The notes below the pieces were generated by a model. It was not told the origin of the DNA, did no database searches, and saw nothing but the letters and a program-made list of their open reading frames with translations. A stretch of DNA of 64,000 nucleotides, taken from positions 1 to 64,000 of the forward strand of contig CANGTQ010000008.1 in the NCBI GenBank assembly GCA_947456955.1, in the 5' to 3' direction. Positions 63,964 through 64,000 of the stretch are shown here, one piece after another. Each line of letters begins with the position of its first letter. The first letter of the stretch is position 1. A program made the translations under genes and the position numbers. Source of the stretch: Flavobacteriaceae bacterium (lineage in GTDB: Bacteria > Bacteroidota > Bacteroidia > Flavobacteriales > Flavobacteriaceae).

Positions 63964-64000
63964 TTAACTTCGTTCTTTTAGGCTTTATAGCCTCGAGTCA

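Noticed and set aside
1-64000. CRISPR arrays, transposases, phage genes, restriction or abortive-infection systems
   Set aside because: I searched for regularly spaced direct repeats and for hallmark proteins of these systems and saw none; the only direct repeats are the hexamer array and the short intergenic word families.

Overview
The window looks like a Flavobacterium-type chromosome (Bacteroidota, Flavobacteriia). It is AT-rich and has almost no Shine-Dalgarno sequences. Several promoters fit the Bacteroidota pattern of a TTTG box, about 19 bp, then TAnnTTTG. The gene content also fits: a PorV/PorQ-family protein, a DUF4105 (Lnb-like) protein, TIGR03643, KdsD, and many outer-surface lipoproteins. 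This assignment rests on gene content and promoter style only; there is no rRNA gene to confirm it.

Positions 1-33423 are one large surface-polysaccharide locus. A minus-strand block carries a Wzc-like tyrosine autokinase (cut by the window edge), a Wza-like export lipoprotein, a membrane-bound UDP-sugar 4,6-dehydratase, a sugar aminotransferase, a large membrane protein of unknown function and a small PglC-like phosphoglycosyl transferase. A CpsB/YwqE-type phosphatase gene lies among them on the plus strand. From 9818 a continuous plus-strand block of about 23.6 kb encodes an ABC polysaccharide exporter (Wzm/Wzt, with a C-terminal Wzt domain), three methyltransferases, about nine glycosyltransferases of GT-A and GT-B type, a neuA-neuB-neuC sialic acid cassette, a hexapeptide acetyltransferase, a Wzy/WaaL-like membrane protein and a large WcaJ-type initiating transferase. 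The locus therefore makes and exports a complex glycan that probably carries N-acetylneuraminic acid.

Positions 33403-39450 hold cell-envelope housekeeping genes: the Lnb-like protein, a PorV-like outer-membrane protein, phosphatidylserine synthase, LptB, an AhpD-like protein, TatC and arabinose-5-phosphate isomerase. Positions 39537-45414 hold recQ, a small hypothetical gene, a COG2509-type flavoprotein and a gapN-like aldehyde dehydrogenase. A minus-strand block (45454-51021) carries a lipoprotein superoxide dismutase, an acyl-CoA-binding protein, Psd, CdsA, a LUD protein, FtsH and RsfS. With pssA, the CDP-diacylglycerol to phosphatidylethanolamine route is complete in the window. Positions 51113-63963 carry birA, sucC, gltA, msrBA, idi, a 6-pyruvoyl-tetrahydropterin synthase homologue, a peroxiredoxin, mannose-6-phosphate isomerase, a small hypothetical gene, tRNA-Thr(TGT), guaD, alkB, a sterol desaturase-family gene, a TIGR03643 gene and an M61 peptidase.

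The most unusual structure is between wzm and wzt. A 23S-intervening-sequence-type four-helix-bundle gene sits there, preceded by a GAGGTT tandem array and bracketed by complementary 9-mers, so the insert resembles an rRNA intervening sequence placed inside a protein-coding operon. Other non-coding structures are heptameric intergenic repeats, a 128-bp inverted-repeat element and similar hairpin leaders ahead of sucC and idi. I found no CRISPR array, transposase, phage gene or recognisable defence system.
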